From Planctomycetota bacterium (lineage in GTDB: Bacteria > Planctomycetota > UBA1135 > GCA-002686595), in assembly GCA_016714045.1 (NCBI GenBank), contig JADJNY010000004.1:186001-250000 (forward strand): a stretch of 64,000 nucleotides of DNA, written 5' to 3'. The stretch's first letter is position 1. Each line of letters starts with the position of its first letter. The notes under the pieces are model-generated. The model did no database searches. It saw only the letters and a list, made by a program, of their open reading frames with translations, and was not told where the DNA came from. Made by a program: the position numbers and the translations under genes. This document shows, piece after piece, positions 27,543 through 36,169 of this stretch.

Positions 27543-27719
27543 CCCTGCGGGGGAGCTCCGGGGCCGGAGTCGCGCTCGGCGAGGAGGTCGCGACGGAATC
27601 ACGGAGCTCGCGACGCGGGTGAGAACCTGCCCCGGACCCGCGCGCGCGTCGGAGTTGCGCTCGAGCTCGATTCGCGCCCCTGTCGCGCTCGCGATCGATT
27701 GAGCTCGCGCGGCTACCGG

Positions 27720-28565
27720 TCAGTCGAGTTCGCGCTCGCGCGGCTTCGGCGGCCGCACGTTCGGCGCCGGGCCCTTCCACGGACGCGTCTCGCGGCGCTC
27801 CGTGCGTCCGCCCATCGAGTCGGAGCGTCGGCGGCAGTCGTCGCGCAGGCGCTCGAGCTCCTCGCGCGCGTGGCGCGGCAGGTTCGCCTGCAGCGCGATG
27901 TCGACCTCGGACTCGGCGAGCTTCCACATCCCCGTCTCGACGAGCGACAAGGCGCGCCCGCCGTGGATCACGGTGCCCTCGGTGAGCCGCTCGGGGAGCG
28001 CGCGCACGGTCTCGACCTCGACCCACGGCTCGCCGAGGAACACCTCGCGCAGCGTGCCCTCGACCTCGAAGCGCGCGTAGCGCGGCGCGCGCGCGAGCTC
28101 TTCCTCCGCGTCCGTTTCGCGGCGCGCGAAGAGACGCACGATCGGCGCTTCGAAGTCCTCGACACGCCACGGGAACTGCTCGTCCGCCCAGAACTGGTAG
28201 GCCGCGAAGTCACGCGGCCCGAAGCGCGACAGGTAGGTGTTCCAACGCTCGACTTTCGCGTGGAGCTGCACGACGAAGCGCACGCGCCGTCCGAGCAGAC
28301 GCGTCGCGTCCGCGCGCAGCTCGTTCCACGTCCGCGCCTCGACGGCGGGGCGTGTCACGACGCTCGCGGCGGCCTCGACCGCGCCCACGGGATCGTCAGC
28401 TCCGTCGAAAGGAGCCTCCCCCACCGCGCGCGGATGCGTCAGCGGATGTGCCCCCGCTTCGAGCGCGGTGCGCGCGCCCATCGACGCCGCAACCCACGCG
28501 CCGAGCGCGAGCGCGAGCGAGCCCGCGCAGCGGACGACCCGCGATCGAGGTGCAACGGATCCCAT
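27720..28565 (-). CDS. Hypothetical exported or membrane-anchored protein
   Basis: 281 residues. The N-terminus MGSVAPRSRVVRCAGSLALA continues into a hydrophobic LGAWVAASMGA stretch, a signal peptide or anchor. The body has the well-formed segments FVVQLHAKVERWNTYLSRFG and ADEQFPWRVEDFEAPIVRLF, which I do not recognise; the final 60 residues are Arg/Pro-rich and charged. Last of a minus-strand run (rsmD, nagA, HAD hydrolase, this gene) but 240 bp behind the HAD gene, so it may have its own promoter. No function assigned. Confidence 0.65.
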   Translation of the reverse strand: MGSVAPRSRVVRCAGSLALALGAWVAASMGARTALEAGAHPLTHPRAVGEAPFDGADDPVGAVEAAASVVTRPAVEARTWNELRADATRLLGRRVRFVVQLHAKVERWNTYLSRFGPRDFAAYQFWADEQFPWRVEDFEAPIVRLFARRETDAEEELARAPRYARFEVEGTLREVFLGEPWVEVETVRALPERLTEGTVIHGGRALSLVETGMWKLAESEVDIALQANLPRHAREELERLRDDCRRRSDSMGGRTERRETRPWKGPAPNVRPPKPRERELD

Positions 28566-28804
28566 CGCGGTTCGGATCGGCACGATCGGAGCGGCCCTGA
28601 AGTTCTTTCCGCACGCGTCCCGACCTCGGTGCCGGCCGGGGAGCGCGGAAGGCGATCGAGCGGCGCGGAGTGGGACGGGCCGCTCCTCCCGCTCGGCCGC
28701 AGTGAGATCCGGCGCGGAGAGGTCGGGCGCCGAGGGGTTCGGCGCGGTGTGTCCGGTCCCGTGGAATCCCCCGCGCCGGAGCCGTCCAGCGTTCGAAGCT
28801 CCGA

Positions 28805-29509
28805 TCAGGCGGACATGGAGCGCGGCACGCGCGCATGCACGAGCGCCCGCTCGAACGCCGCGAGGTCGTCGTAGTCGCCGAGCACGAGCTCCGCGCCCGC
28901 CGCCGCGAGCTTCTCCGCGCGGCCGCCGCGGCCGATGCCGACGAACGGGAGCCCCATGCGCGCCGCCGCGCGCACGTCCCACGTCGCGTCACCGACGGAG
29001 ACGATGCGATCGAAGCGCTCGACGCCGTGCGCGGCGCGTGCGCGCTCGATCGCGCGCGCCAGGATCGTCTCGCGCGCCGGACCGTCCTCCGAGAACCCCG
29101 CGGGCGTCGTCGCGACCTCGACGCCGATGCGCGCGAGCTTGAAGCACGCGCTCTTCCGCCAGCCGCCCGTCGCGATCGCGACCGCGCCGAGCGCGCGCGC
29201 CCGCTCGAACGCGCGCGGCGCGCCCGCGATCGGCGCGAAGCGCGCGGGGTCGCGCTCCCATTCCGCCGCGAGCCGCGCGACGAAGCCGCCCTCGACGAGC
29301 GCGAGCTCCGACGCCGTCGGCGAAACGCCGCGCAGGCGCTGCCACAGCTCGTCGACGACGCCGTGGTTCGTGACGTTCGTGAATCCGTTCCAGTCGACGT
29401 CGTCGAGCACGAGCCCCGCGTCCTCGCGCAGCGCGGCGAGGAAGCACACGTGGTCGACCGCGTGCGTGCGCGTCAGCGTGCCGTCGACGTCGAAGACGAC
29501 GAGCTGCAT
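28805..29509 (-). CDS. HAD superfamily hydrolase
   Basis: 234 residues, haloacid-dehalogenase fold. Motif I VVFDVDGTLT supplies the nucleophilic Asp; motif II is IATGG, with the Lys of motif III in the following WRKSACFK; motif IV is VSVGDATWD. The cap between motifs I and II is helical (ELWQRLRGVSPTASELALVE), as in beta-phosphoglucomutase or phosphoglycolate phosphatase relatives. Probably a small-molecule phosphatase; substrate not deducible. It follows nagA by 137 bp on the same strand. Confidence 0.85.
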   Translation of the reverse strand: MQLVVFDVDGTLTRTHAVDHVCFLAALREDAGLVLDDVDWNGFTNVTNHGVVDELWQRLRGVSPTASELALVEGGFVARLAAEWERDPARFAPIAGAPRAFERARALGAVAIATGGWRKSACFKLARIGVEVATTPAGFSEDGPARETILARAIERARAAHGVERFDRIVSVGDATWDVRAAARMGLPFVGIGRGGRAEKLAAAGAELVLGDYDDLAAFERALVHARVPRSMSA

Positions 29510-29646
29510 CGGTCAGGAGCTCCCGACGCGCCCGGACGACGCGTTCCCGGGCGCGTGCCAGGCCGGATCGAGCGATCGACCGGCGCGCATCGGCTCGGAA
29601 GTCGAGGACGACGCGCGTGCGCGCGACCGAATCGATCGCGCGTCGC

Positions 29647-30813
29647 TCATGCGCGTTTCGACGCGGGAGCTCCGACGCGCTCCCCCGCGACGTACACGGC
29701 CTCGAGCGCGAGCTCCTTGCCGCGCAGCACGAGGAAATCGGCCGCGAGACCGAGCTGCAGCGCGCCGAGCTCCTTCTCGAGCCCGAGCGCTCTCGCCGGC
29801 GTCGTGCTCGCCATCGTGAGCGCCTCGATCAGGCCGACGACGCCGCGCGACACGAGCAAGCGCACCATCTCGAGCTGCGACATCGCCGAGCCCGCGAGCT
29901 TGGGCTCGTCGCCGTCCTTCTTCGGCGGGTAGTACGCCGCGCCGCCGCGCAGCACGTGGTCGCGACCGTGCGAATGAAAGTGATCGCAGCCCGTGCCCGC
30001 GCCCTGCAGCGCGTCGCTGACGAGGCACAGTCCGTCGGGGCCGCGCGCGCGCAGCGCGAGCTCGAACATCTCGGGCCCGACGTGCAACAGGTCGCCGATG
30101 ATCTCCGCGTGCAGCGCCGCGTCGGTGAGCGCGAAGCCCGCGAGCCCGACCTCGCGGTGGTGCACCGGCGGCATCGCGTTGAACAAGTGCGTCGCGCCGC
30201 ACGCGCCGGAGCGCGCCGCCGCGCGCGCGTCCGCCGCGGTCGCCTTGCTGTGGCCGAGCGAGACGCGCACGTGCGCGCGCGCGAGCTCGCCGACGAGCTC
30301 GGCGGCACCCGGGAGCTCCGGCGCGAGCGTGATCGTCCGCACGCCGCGCCCCGAACCGGTCGCGGGCCCGAGGATCGCGCGCAGCCCCGCGACGGACGGC
30401 GCCGCGAGGTCCGCGACGGGCAACGCGCCCGCCGCGAGCGGGTTCACGAACGGCCCTTCGAGGTGCAGGCCGACGACGCGCGCGAACGCACCTTGCGCGA
30501 GCTCGTCGACGCGCCGCCACAGCGCGTCGCACGTCGCACCGAGCCGCTCGGGCGCCGCAGGGAAGAGCGTCGGCTGGAACGCGGTCGTGCCCGCGCGCGC
30601 GAGCGACGTCGCCATGCCGAGGACGTCCTCCACCGGATCGAACCCGCCGTGCCCGTGCACGTGCAGATCGACGAGCCCCGGCGCGATCACGGGCAAGTCC
30701 GCGCCGCCGATCTCGCCGACGGTGTCGACGCGCGTGATGCGGCCCTTCTCCCAACCGAGCGTGCCGGTGAGGAGCTTTCCATCGACGAGGAGCCGGCCGC
30801 GGAGGGTGGGCAT
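29647..30813 (-). CDS. nagA: N-acetylglucosamine-6-phosphate deacetylase
   Basis: Removes acetate from GlcNAc-6-phosphate in amino-sugar recycling, cytoplasmic. 388 residues. Amidohydrolase metal motifs are visible: APGLVDLHVHGHGGFD near residue 45, the catalytic-site HLEGPFVNP, then VSLGHSKATA, ATHLFNAMPPVHHREVG and CLVSDALQGAG. The start at 30813 (MPTLRGRLLVDGKLL) fits the family; the frame stays open upstream through rsmD but in another phase. It follows rsmD by 14 bp and is likely translated from the same message. No nagB or PTS gene is nearby. Confidence 0.92.
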   Translation of the reverse strand: MPTLRGRLLVDGKLLTGTLGWEKGRITRVDTVGEIGGADLPVIAPGLVDLHVHGHGGFDPVEDVLGMATSLARAGTTAFQPTLFPAAPERLGATCDALWRRVDELAQGAFARVVGLHLEGPFVNPLAAGALPVADLAAPSVAGLRAILGPATGSGRGVRTITLAPELPGAAELVGELARAHVRVSLGHSKATAADARAAARSGACGATHLFNAMPPVHHREVGLAGFALTDAALHAEIIGDLLHVGPEMFELALRARGPDGLCLVSDALQGAGTGCDHFHSHGRDHVLRGGAAYYPPKKDGDEPKLAGSAMSQLEMVRLLVSRGVVGLIEALTMASTTPARALGLEKELGALQLGLAADFLVLRGKELALEAVYVAGERVGAPASKRA

Positions 30814-30827
30814 GCGTTCCGCCGAGT

Positions 30828-31556
30828 CTACTCGGCGTCCTTCCCGGTTCGCGGCGCCGGGCTCGACGCGCGCTTCCACAGATAGAGGATCGCCGACGTC
30901 CCGTACGTCCGCAGATCGCCCGTGCGACCGCTCGAGAGCCGCAGCGTGTTCAGCGCGCGGCCCGGCGCGTGGAACACGAACACGCCGCCGTCGTTCAGGT
31001 GGTCCTCGATCACCTCGTCGACGACCTTCAGCAGCTTCGCCCGGTCGTTCGGGTCGTCGAGCAGGCGGTACGGCGGGTCGAAGAGTACGAGGTCGAAGCG
31101 CGCGAGCTGCGCTGCCGCGCCGCTCGACGCGATCGGATCCGCCCCGTCTGCGCTCGGCGAGGCCTTCGTCGGCGCCGGTCCACGCGTCGCCTTCCCGCGC
31201 GCGAACGCCGGATCCAACTCGCCCGCGAGCTCGTCGTGCCAACTCGTCCGCGCGAGCGCGTTCCCGCGGATCACACGCACGCGCTCCTTCACGCCGAGCT
31301 CCTCCACGTTCGCCTTGAGCGCGTCGAGCGCGACCTTCGCCTGCTCGACGAACCGCACGTGGACCGCGCCGCGCGACAACGCCTCGAGCCCGAGGCTCCC
31401 GCTCCCCGCGTACAGGTCGAGCACGCGCGCCCCCTCGACCGCGTTCCCGAGCGTCGCGAACACGGACTCGCGCACCCGATCGAGCATCGGCCGCGTGCCC
31501 TGCGTGTCGGGCGCCTCGATCCGCCGCCCGCCGAACTCCCCCGCGATGATCCGCAT
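30828..31556 (-). CDS. rsmD: 16S rRNA (guanine(966)-N(2))-methyltransferase
   Basis: SAM-dependent methylation of G966 in 16S rRNA. 242 residues, slightly longer than the usual 190-200. Signature start MRIIAGEFGGRRIEAPDTQG with TRPMLDRVRESVFATL, motif I VLDLYAGSGSLGLEALSRGA, and catalytic LVLFDPPYRLL (DPPY). A 35-residue Ala/Ser/Pro insertion sits before the catalytic motif. First gene of the minus-strand group with nagA; divergent from a lipoprotein gene. Confidence 0.92.
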   Translation of the reverse strand: MRIIAGEFGGRRIEAPDTQGTRPMLDRVRESVFATLGNAVEGARVLDLYAGSGSLGLEALSRGAVHVRFVEQAKVALDALKANVEELGVKERVRVIRGNALARTSWHDELAGELDPAFARGKATRGPAPTKASPSADGADPIASSGAAAQLARFDLVLFDPPYRLLDDPNDRAKLLKVVDEVIEDHLNDGGVFVFHAPGRALNTLRLSSGRTGDLRTYGTSAILYLWKRASSPAPRTGKDAE

Positions 31557-31607
31557 CGCGGGAACGATAGCGGACGGATGCGGCGCGCGCCTCGGTCCTC
31601 AAGCGTG

Positions 31608-31740
31608 GTGGGGACGCCAAGACGGCCCTCCGCGCCTCGACCGGCGCGGGAGCTCATCCTTGCAGATCTTCCACGGCGTGGCTGATTTGCAAGGATCACG
31701 AGCCGCGCGCTCCACGCGATCTTGGAGGAGCGGTCCCCAC
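31608..31740. repeat. Nested inverted repeats in a divergent intergenic region
   Basis: Within the 363-bp gap between rsmD and the next plus-strand gene. The outer pair is GTGGGGAC (31608-31615) and GTCCCCAC (31733-31740). Inside is a 13-bp pair with one mismatch (31656-31668 and 31684-31696) whose loop again can pair (CCAC/GTGG). Could be a leader structure or a decayed mobile element; not related in sequence to the six-copy repeat. Confidence 0.4.
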
Positions 31741-31919
31741 TCGGGCCGGAGTAGGGACTCGATTCCGCTCGGGAAGTGCGCGAACGCCTGCCCCTCGGCG
31801 CAGATCCTCCAGGAGCTCCATTCGCGCTCGTGAGAGCGGGTTCAGTACCCTGCCCTCCGAGATTTCCCCACTCGGTCCGCGGTTCCGCGTCAGGACGCGG
31901 AGCGCTTCGCAGGCTTCGC

Positions 31920-32537
31920 ATGGCTCACTCCCACTTCGCCCTCGCGCTCGCGTCGACGCTCCTCCTGGCTGCGTGTCAGTCGGTCGACCTCGACGTCTCC
32001 GACCACGGCACGACGTTCTTCTCCGCCCGGGCTCGAAAGGAGCTGGGAACCGGTGTGGACGCGCCCCGCACGTTCGTCGAGCTGTCCGCCGATTCCGTCG
32101 AGGGCACGGCGAGCGTGCTCGACTACAGGATCCGGGCGATCGAACTCGGAGGCGGCATCGAGACGGACTTTGGGGAGCGCTTCTGGGGCGGGCTCTCGGG
32201 CGGGCTCGCCTTCCACCACGCCGAGCTCGACACGACGCCCTCCGATTTCGACGACGAGACCGGTTTCGGGGGATACGCCGCGGTGGAGGGCGGGTTCCGC
32301 GCCGCGAGCTGGCTCTTGCTGTACGCGCGGGCCGACTCGACGCTCTACTTCGGCCGCCTCACGACCCGCGATCGCATCGAGGTCGGAGCGCGCATCCCGC
32401 TCGCGGGGCCTGCGGCGCTGTACGCGGGATGGCGGCAGGCGCAATACGCCTTCGACGACTCCGACTCGGGGCTCGTCTTCGACTCGATCGACCTCGAGGC
32501 GAGCGGGCTCGTCCTCGGCCTCCTCCTCGACTTCTAG
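31920..32537 (+). CDS. Hypothetical lipoprotein, probable outer-membrane beta-type
   Basis: 205 residues with a textbook lipoprotein signal (MAHSHFALALASTLLLAACQ, lipobox LAAC). The mature part alternates short hydrophobic strands and turns (LDYRIRAIELGGGIETDFGE, YAAVEGGFRAASWLLLYARA) and ends in a strand with C-terminal Phe (LVLGLLLDF). Porin-like barrels often finish this way, so a small outer-membrane barrel is a reasonable guess. Start at 31920 fixed by the signal peptide. 105 bp upstream of pdxJ; no functional link evident. Confidence 0.7.
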   Translation: MAHSHFALALASTLLLAACQSVDLDVSDHGTTFFSARARKELGTGVDAPRTFVELSADSVEGTASVLDYRIRAIELGGGIETDFGERFWGGLSGGLAFHHAELDTTPSDFDDETGFGGYAAVEGGFRAASWLLLYARADSTLYFGRLTTRDRIEVGARIPLAGPAALYAGWRQAQYAFDDSDSGLVFDSIDLEASGLVLGLLLDF

Positions 32538-32642
32538 CGAGCTCCCGGCCGACTCCGACCGGCATCGAGTGGGATCAATCCGGCCGTTCGACGCTCGGCC
32601 TCGTTGCCCTGTGCGGGCGAGTCGATGACAATCCCGCCGCCG

Positions 32643-33542
32643 ATGCCCAACCTCCACGTCAACGTCGACCACGTCGCCACCGTCCGTCAGGCTCGTCGCG
32701 AGCTCTTCCCCGACCCCGTCCAGTGGGCGATCGCGGCCGAGATGGCCGGCGCGCAGGGCATCACCGCGCACCTGCGCATGGATCGCCGCCACATCCAGGA
32801 CGCGGACGTGAAGGAGCTCCAGAAGCGCATCGCGACGAAGCTCAACTTCGAGATGAGCCTCGACCCCGAGATCGTCGCCTTCGCGTTGCGCCTCCGGCCG
32901 CACGCGGTCTGCCTCGTGCCCGAGGGCCGCAAGGAAGTGACGACGGAGGGCGGCCTCGACGTCGTGCGCGAGCGCGCGCGCCTCGCGAAGGTCGTCCCGA
33001 AGCTCGCGCGCCGCGGCGCCGAGGTCTCGCTCTTCGTCGACCCCGACCTCGAGCAGATCGAGGCCGCCGCGCTCGTCGGCGCCGAGTTCGTCGAGCTCCA
33101 CACCGGTTGCTACGCGAACGCGACCGGCAAGGCGCGCGAGAAGGAACTCGCGCGGCTCGTCACGGCGGCCGAGGCGGCGCACGAGCTCGGCCTGCGCGTC
33201 AACGCGGGGCACGGGCTCGACTACGACAACGTCCTCGCGATCGCACGCCTTCCGCACGTCGAGGAGCTCAACATCGGCTTCGCGATCGTCGCGCGCTCCT
33301 TGTTCACGGGCGTCGAGGAGGCGGTCGGAGAGATGGCGCGGCTCGTCGCGAGCGTCGATCCGCGCCGGGCGGGAGCGCGTGGGTCGAGCACGCCTGGGGC
33401 GAGGACTCGCGGATCGAGGGCCCGCGGGGCGAGCACGGGAATACCGAGCACTCGCAGGTCGGGCGCCTCTGGGACGAGCGCGCGCCGATCGACCGCGAAG
33501 GGCTCCCGCTCGAGCGGGCGGAGCGGGGCGTCCGTCCGGTAG
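32643..33542 (+). CDS. pdxJ: Pyridoxine 5'-phosphate synthase
   Basis: Last step of the DXP-dependent vitamin B6 route: joins 1-deoxyxylulose 5-phosphate and 3-amino-2-oxopropyl phosphate. 299 residues; the family is about 240. Signature start MPNLHVNVDHVATVRQAR, then GITAHLRMDRRHIQDADV, phosphate-site RVNAGHGLDYDNV and LNIGFAIVARSLF. The extra 60 C-terminal residues are Ser/Arg/Gly-rich (GSRARGASTGIPS), not conserved-looking and possibly read-through of former spacer. The ATG at 32625 is an alternative start 6 codons upstream. Followed after 53 bp by dapA. Confidence 0.93.
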   Translation: MPNLHVNVDHVATVRQARRELFPDPVQWAIAAEMAGAQGITAHLRMDRRHIQDADVKELQKRIATKLNFEMSLDPEIVAFALRLRPHAVCLVPEGRKEVTTEGGLDVVRERARLAKVVPKLARRGAEVSLFVDPDLEQIEAAALVGAEFVELHTGCYANATGKAREKELARLVTAAEAAHELGLRVNAGHGLDYDNVLAIARLPHVEELNIGFAIVARSLFTGVEEAVGEMARLVASVDPRRAGARGSSTPGARTRGSRARGASTGIPSTRRSGASGTSARRSTAKGSRSSGRSGASVR

Positions 33543-33595
33543 ACTGCGCGAGCGCCGCGGCCCGCGCGCGGCCCAAGCATCGAGGGGAACGAACC

Positions 33596-34495
33596 ATGAT
33601 CGTGCCGCACTTGCGCTGTTCACTCCAAGGCAGCTTCGTCGCGCTCCCGACGCCGTTCCGCAACGGCGAGATCGACTACGCGGCGTTCCAGACCCTGATC
33701 GAGTGGCACGTCGCCGAGAAGACGGACGGCCTCGTCATCGCGGGCACGACGGGCGAGGCGGCGACGCTGACCGACAACGAGCGCCGCGGGCTCTTCGACG
33801 CCGCCGTCGCGTGCGCGCGCGGCCGGCTGCCGATCGTCGCGGGCGTCGGCACGAACTGCACGCGCACGACGATCGAGATGGCGAAGGGCGCCGTCAGCGC
33901 CGGCGTCGCCGCGTTGCTCGTCGTGACGCCCTACTACAACCGTCCGTCGCAGCGCGGGCTCGCGCTCCACTACGGCGCCGTCGCGGAGGCCGTGACGAAG
34001 CCGATCGTGCTCTACAACGTGCCGTCGCGCACGGGCGTCGACCTCCAGCCCGAGACCGTCAGCGAGGTCGGCGAGCGCTACCCGCACGTCGTCGCGGTCA
34101 AGGAAGCGCTCGCGTCGACGGAGCGCGTGAAGCGCCTCGTCGGCGAGACGCCGTGCGCCGTCCTGTGCGGCGAGGACGGCATGATCGCGGACTTCATGAG
34201 CCTCGGCGCGGTCGGCGTGATCGGCGTCGTGAACAACGTCGTGCCGGGCAAGGTGCGCGAGCTCGTGCGCCTCGCCGTGCCCGAGGGCGGGAACCACGTG
34301 CGCGCGGCGATGCTCGTCGAGGAGCTCGCGCCGCTCGTCAAGGACCTCTTCATCGAGACGAACCCGGTGCCCGTGAAGGCGGCGCTCGCGGCGATGAAGA
34401 AGTGCGGCGACGAAGTGCGGTTGCCGCTCGCGCCGCTCGCCGACGCGAACCGGCAGAAGCTCGAGGCGACGCTGCGCGCCTGCAAGCTGATCTGA
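33596..34495 (+). CDS. dapA: 4-hydroxy-tetrahydrodipicolinate synthase
   Basis: Condenses aspartate semialdehyde and pyruvate in the lysine/diaminopimelate pathway. 299 residues, normal. Motifs: FVALPTPFRNGEIDYAAF near the start, the GTTGEAATLT phosphate-type loop, VVTPYYNRPSQRGL with the catalytic Tyr, LYNVPSRTG, and VVAVKEALA carrying the Schiff-base Lys. A good ribosome site (GAGGGGAA at 33582-33589) lies before the ATG at 33596. Sits between pdxJ and an M64 peptidase gene, all plus strand. Confidence 0.95.
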   Translation: MIVPHLRCSLQGSFVALPTPFRNGEIDYAAFQTLIEWHVAEKTDGLVIAGTTGEAATLTDNERRGLFDAAVACARGRLPIVAGVGTNCTRTTIEMAKGAVSAGVAALLVVTPYYNRPSQRGLALHYGAVAEAVTKPIVLYNVPSRTGVDLQPETVSEVGERYPHVVAVKEALASTERVKRLVGETPCAVLCGEDGMIADFMSLGAVGVIGVVNNVVPGKVRELVRLAVPEGGNHVRAAMLVEELAPLVKDLFIETNPVPVKAALAAMKKCGDEVRLPLAPLADANRQKLEATLRACKLI

Positions 34496-34527
34496 GCGCG
34501 CTCCGCGGCACGTACGAGCCTCGCACC

Positions 34528-36066
34528 ATGTCTTCCGTCCTGATCGCGCTCGTGCTCGCCGCGTCCGAACCGCGCGACGAAGCGCCGCGGCTTCCGACGG
34601 CGCCCGTGTCGGTCCTCGCGCAAGGCGCGGAGCCCGGTGCGCACGCGGAGCTGGCCTTCGACGGGCCCGCGGGCTGGATGTTCGCGCCCGACCGTCCCGC
34701 GCAGTCGCCGCAGCCCGTCGACGAGGCGCGCGCCGCGTTCGAGCGCGCGGAGGAGCTCGCGCGCACCGGCCGCTACGCCGACGCGCGGCTCGCGTACCAG
34801 CGCGTCACCGAGCGCTTCCCCGACTCGGTCGTCGCGAAGGAGGCGAAGGAGCGCTCGAAACCCTCCGCGTTCCTCGGCTGGGCCGACGTCGTGCGCAACG
34901 GACCGTCCAAGAACCGCGTCGACGTCGTCTTGCTCGGCGACGGGTACGAGCTGGAGCACTTGAAGGCCTTCGACAAGCTCGCGGGCGACATCCCGCCGCT
35001 CTTCGAGCGCCAGGAGACGTTCCGCGAGTACTACGCGTACTTCAACTTCCTCCGCGGCGCGTGCCTCTCGGCTGACTCCGGCGTCGACGGCTTCGGACGC
35101 GAGTACGACACCGCGCTGAACGGCCACACGACCGGGACGTTCGCCGGCCACGTCGCGGTCGACGGTGAGGTCGTGCGGCGCGTGCTCGGCAAGATCCCGG
35201 ACACGGACGGCCTCGCGATCGTGTTCGTGAAGACCGGCGTGCTCGGCACGGGCGGCGGCGGCATCGCGACGATCGGCGGACGCGAGGTGCGCACCGTGAT
35301 CCACGAGTTCGGGCACGCGTTCGGCGGGCTCGGCGACGAGTACCAGACCGCGCAGAGTCACGCGCAGGGCTCCGGCCCCGTCCACGGAGCGCCGAACGTG
35401 TCGGGCACCGAGGATCCGAAGGCCGTGCCGTGGGCGCACTGGCTCGCGGCGAAGCACCCGGGCGTCGGGCTCTACGAGGGCGCGTCGGGCCGGCCGAAGG
35501 GCGCGTGGCGTCCGACGTCGACGGGCTGCGTGATGGACAGCGCGGAGGCGTTCTGCGTCGTGTGCCGCGAACAGCTCGTGCGCTCGATCTACGCGATCGT
35601 CGACCCGATCGACGCGTGCACGCCCGAACCGATGAAGCGGGGGAGCGCCGCGTCGCTCGCGCTCGGGGAGGCGGGCCTCGAGTTCAAGGTCGAGGTGCTG
35701 CGGCCGAGCACGCACGCAATCGAAGTGCGCTGGTGGGTGCTCCCCGAAGGCGCGCTCCCGAAGAGCGGCGAGGGCGCGTCGCGCACGGACGACGAAGGCG
35801 TCGCGAGCGGCGGAGAGCGCGCGCGCCGCGGTCCGCTCACGCCGATCGCCGAGCGTCCGGCGCAAGAGGTCCTCGCGAACACGGCGGGCAAGCATGCGTT
35901 CCGGCTGCAACGCTCCGACCTGAAGCCCGGCCGCTACCGCGTGATCTGCCGCGCGAAAGACGCGACGAAGCTGCGCGGTGAGCGCTTTCCCTGGGTGCTC
36001 TCCGACCCCGAGGGCCTGCTCGAGAGCGAGCGGGCTTGGTGGGTCGAGGTTCGAGAGTCACGATGA
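34528..36066 (+). CDS. M64 family (IgA peptidase-type) metallopeptidase, secreted
   Basis: 512 residues. Short signal-like start MSSVLIALVLAASEPRDEAP. Residues about 65-110 look like a TPR-type repeat (ARAAFERAEELARTGRYADA). The peptidase domain follows: RVDVVLLGDGYELEHLKAFD, YYAYFNFLRGACLSADSGVD, and the zinc site TVIHEFGHAFGGLGDEY (HExxH-like HEFGH at about residue 259, later ligand in GDEY). MDSAEAFCVVCREQL is also family-typical. Probably a secreted protease. Its last codons lie in the first unit of a 44-bp tandem repeat. Confidence 0.87.
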   Translation: MSSVLIALVLAASEPRDEAPRLPTAPVSVLAQGAEPGAHAELAFDGPAGWMFAPDRPAQSPQPVDEARAAFERAEELARTGRYADARLAYQRVTERFPDSVVAKEAKERSKPSAFLGWADVVRNGPSKNRVDVVLLGDGYELEHLKAFDKLAGDIPPLFERQETFREYYAYFNFLRGACLSADSGVDGFGREYDTALNGHTTGTFAGHVAVDGEVVRRVLGKIPDTDGLAIVFVKTGVLGTGGGGIATIGGREVRTVIHEFGHAFGGLGDEYQTAQSHAQGSGPVHGAPNVSGTEDPKAVPWAHWLAAKHPGVGLYEGASGRPKGAWRPTSTGCVMDSAEAFCVVCREQLVRSIYAIVDPIDACTPEPMKRGSAASLALGEAGLEFKVEVLRPSTHAIEVRWWVLPEGALPKSGEGASRTDDEGVASGGERARRGPLTPIAERPAQEVLANTAGKHAFRLQRSDLKPGRYRVICRAKDATKLRGERFPWVLSDPEGLLESERAWWVEVRESR

Positions 36067-36169
36067 GGAGCGCCGAACGGGGGTGGGTCGAGGCTCGAGG
36101 AGCGGAATGAGGAGCGGCGTGCGGCGGTGGGTCGAGACTCGAAAGACACGATGAGGAGCGGCGTGCGAC
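36038..36169 (+). repeat. 44-bp tandem repeat, three units, across a gene junction
   Basis: Units begin GGTGGGTCGAG at 36038, 36082 and 36126, each exactly 44 bp, with ATGAGGAGCG at the same place in every unit. The first holds the end of the M64 gene, the third holds the start codon (36151) of the beta-lactamase-like gene. 44 is not a multiple of three, so each unit shifts frame. Confidence 0.85.
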
